14,582 nt of DNA from Bacillota bacterium (lineage in GTDB: Bacteria > Bacillota_I > Bacilli_A > Acholeplasmatales > Acholeplasmataceae). The position numbers and the translations under genes were made by a program. Location of the stretch: the NCBI GenBank assembly GCA_027620815.1, contig JAQCDH010000013.1:1-14582 (forward strand), read 5' to 3'. The notes under the pieces are model-generated. The model did no database searches. It was not told the DNA's origin and saw only the letters and a list, made by a program, of their open reading frames with translations. Of this stretch, positions 14,189-14,582 are shown piece by piece (positions within the stretch are counted from its first letter, which is position 1; each line of letters opens with the position of its first letter).

Positions 14189-14582
14189 GAGCCATCATTT
14201 ACTCAGTTGATGAGGATAAAAGAGTCATTTATATTAAACATCAAAAAAGATTAATTCAACTTCTTTTAAGTCATAAAGTTGCGACCATCTTTTTACCTAT
14301 CCTACAAAAAGGGTATTTAATTGATGTTGATGTTAAAAAAGTGCATGCCTATTTATATAAAATCAAAACGTTTAAACAAGTCACCTCTTTAAAACCATAT
14401 CGTATGTTATATGACTTAGATATGCTTAGACTTGACATGCAAGACTTTATGTCACATATTCAGCACTTTGTTTTTATCGATTTTGAAATGAGTATGCCTG
14501 GATATCAACATAAAGGTTATTTCCAATCAGAAATTATCCAATTTGGACTCATTATCACGGATCAAACATTCAAGCCACTCTA
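14185..14582 (+). CDS. DEDD-type 3'-5' exonuclease-like protein, cut by the window end
   Basis: This open frame has no stop before the window edge; 132 codons are visible. It starts at the ATGA overlap with uvrC, so it is co-transcribed and translationally coupled. Residues 1-93 match nothing I recognise. From 94 the sequence FVFIDFEMSM fits exonuclease motif I of the DnaQ/RNase T-like superfamily, with D99 and E101 as metal ligands. It is followed by SEIIQFGLIITD, the usual second strand (EIIEIGAV in relatives). Motifs II and III would lie beyond the window, so activity cannot be judged. The wording is nearest to the KapD/ERI-1-like branch. Its place after uvrC suggests, but does not prove, a nucleic acid repair or processing role. 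Confidence 0.75.
   Translation, partial: MRAIIYSVDEDKRVIYIKHQKRLIQLLLSHKVATIFLPILQKGYLIDVDVKKVHAYLYKIKTFKQVTSLKPYRMLYDLDMLRLDMQDFMSHIQHFVFIDFEMSMPGYQHKGYFQSEIIQFGLIITDQTFKPL

Overview
The window reads as ordinary chromosome from a low-GC, Firmicutes-related bacterium, most likely an Acholeplasma-like Mollicute or close relative. The basis is strong AT bias, short intergenic gaps, an archaeal/eukaryal-type prolyl-tRNA synthetase, and Bacillus-like gene sets (rqcH next to gmk-rpoZ; a long hpf in an operon). Tryptophan is encoded by TGG and TGA is a real stop: three gene pairs are joined by ATGA overlaps. The genetic code is therefore standard, which fits Acholeplasma and not Mycoplasma or Spiroplasma. 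The genus is an inference.

Layout. 1-96: terminator of an unseen upstream gene, then a strong promoter. 103-840 (+): a stand-alone Fic-domain protein with its own terminator. 906-3153 (+): cvfB-like S1-domain gene and proS, four bases apart, ending in a hairpin shared with the convergent yidD (3162-3398, -). 3399-3501: face-to-face promoters for yidD and the next operon, plus a perfect catabolite-responsive (cre) consensus in that operon's leader. 3502-6505 (+): EF-G paralogue (fusA2-like), a small CxxC/CxxC protein, and long-form hpf. 6507-8253 (-): oligoendopeptidase F broken by one frameshift. 8323-8925 (-): Mn-type superoxide dismutase. 8991-10490 (-): rqcH. 10572-11401 (+): gmk-rpoZ. 11443-12369 (-): unrecognised lipoprotein. 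12458-14188 (+): uvrC, overlapping by ATGA a gene cut by the window end whose visible part carries a DEDD-type exonuclease motif.

Functional theme. Most genes serve translation and its quality control (proS, the EF-G paralogue, hpf, rqcH, yidD for membrane insertion), with nucleotide supply and transcription (gmk, rpoZ), DNA repair (uvrC, perhaps the exonuclease) and stress defence (sodA). The fusA2-like/zinc-ribbon/hpf operon, with a predicted cre site, is the most interesting unit: an EF-G paralogue lacking the usual catalytic histidine, co-transcribed with a ribosome hibernation factor and possibly under carbon control.

No mobile element, CRISPR array, tRNA or rRNA gene was seen. Genes are packed tightly and no gene-free stretch exceeds about 105 bases. 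I found no convincing new multi-gene defence or biosynthetic system; the findings are regulatory, structural and evolutionary details.
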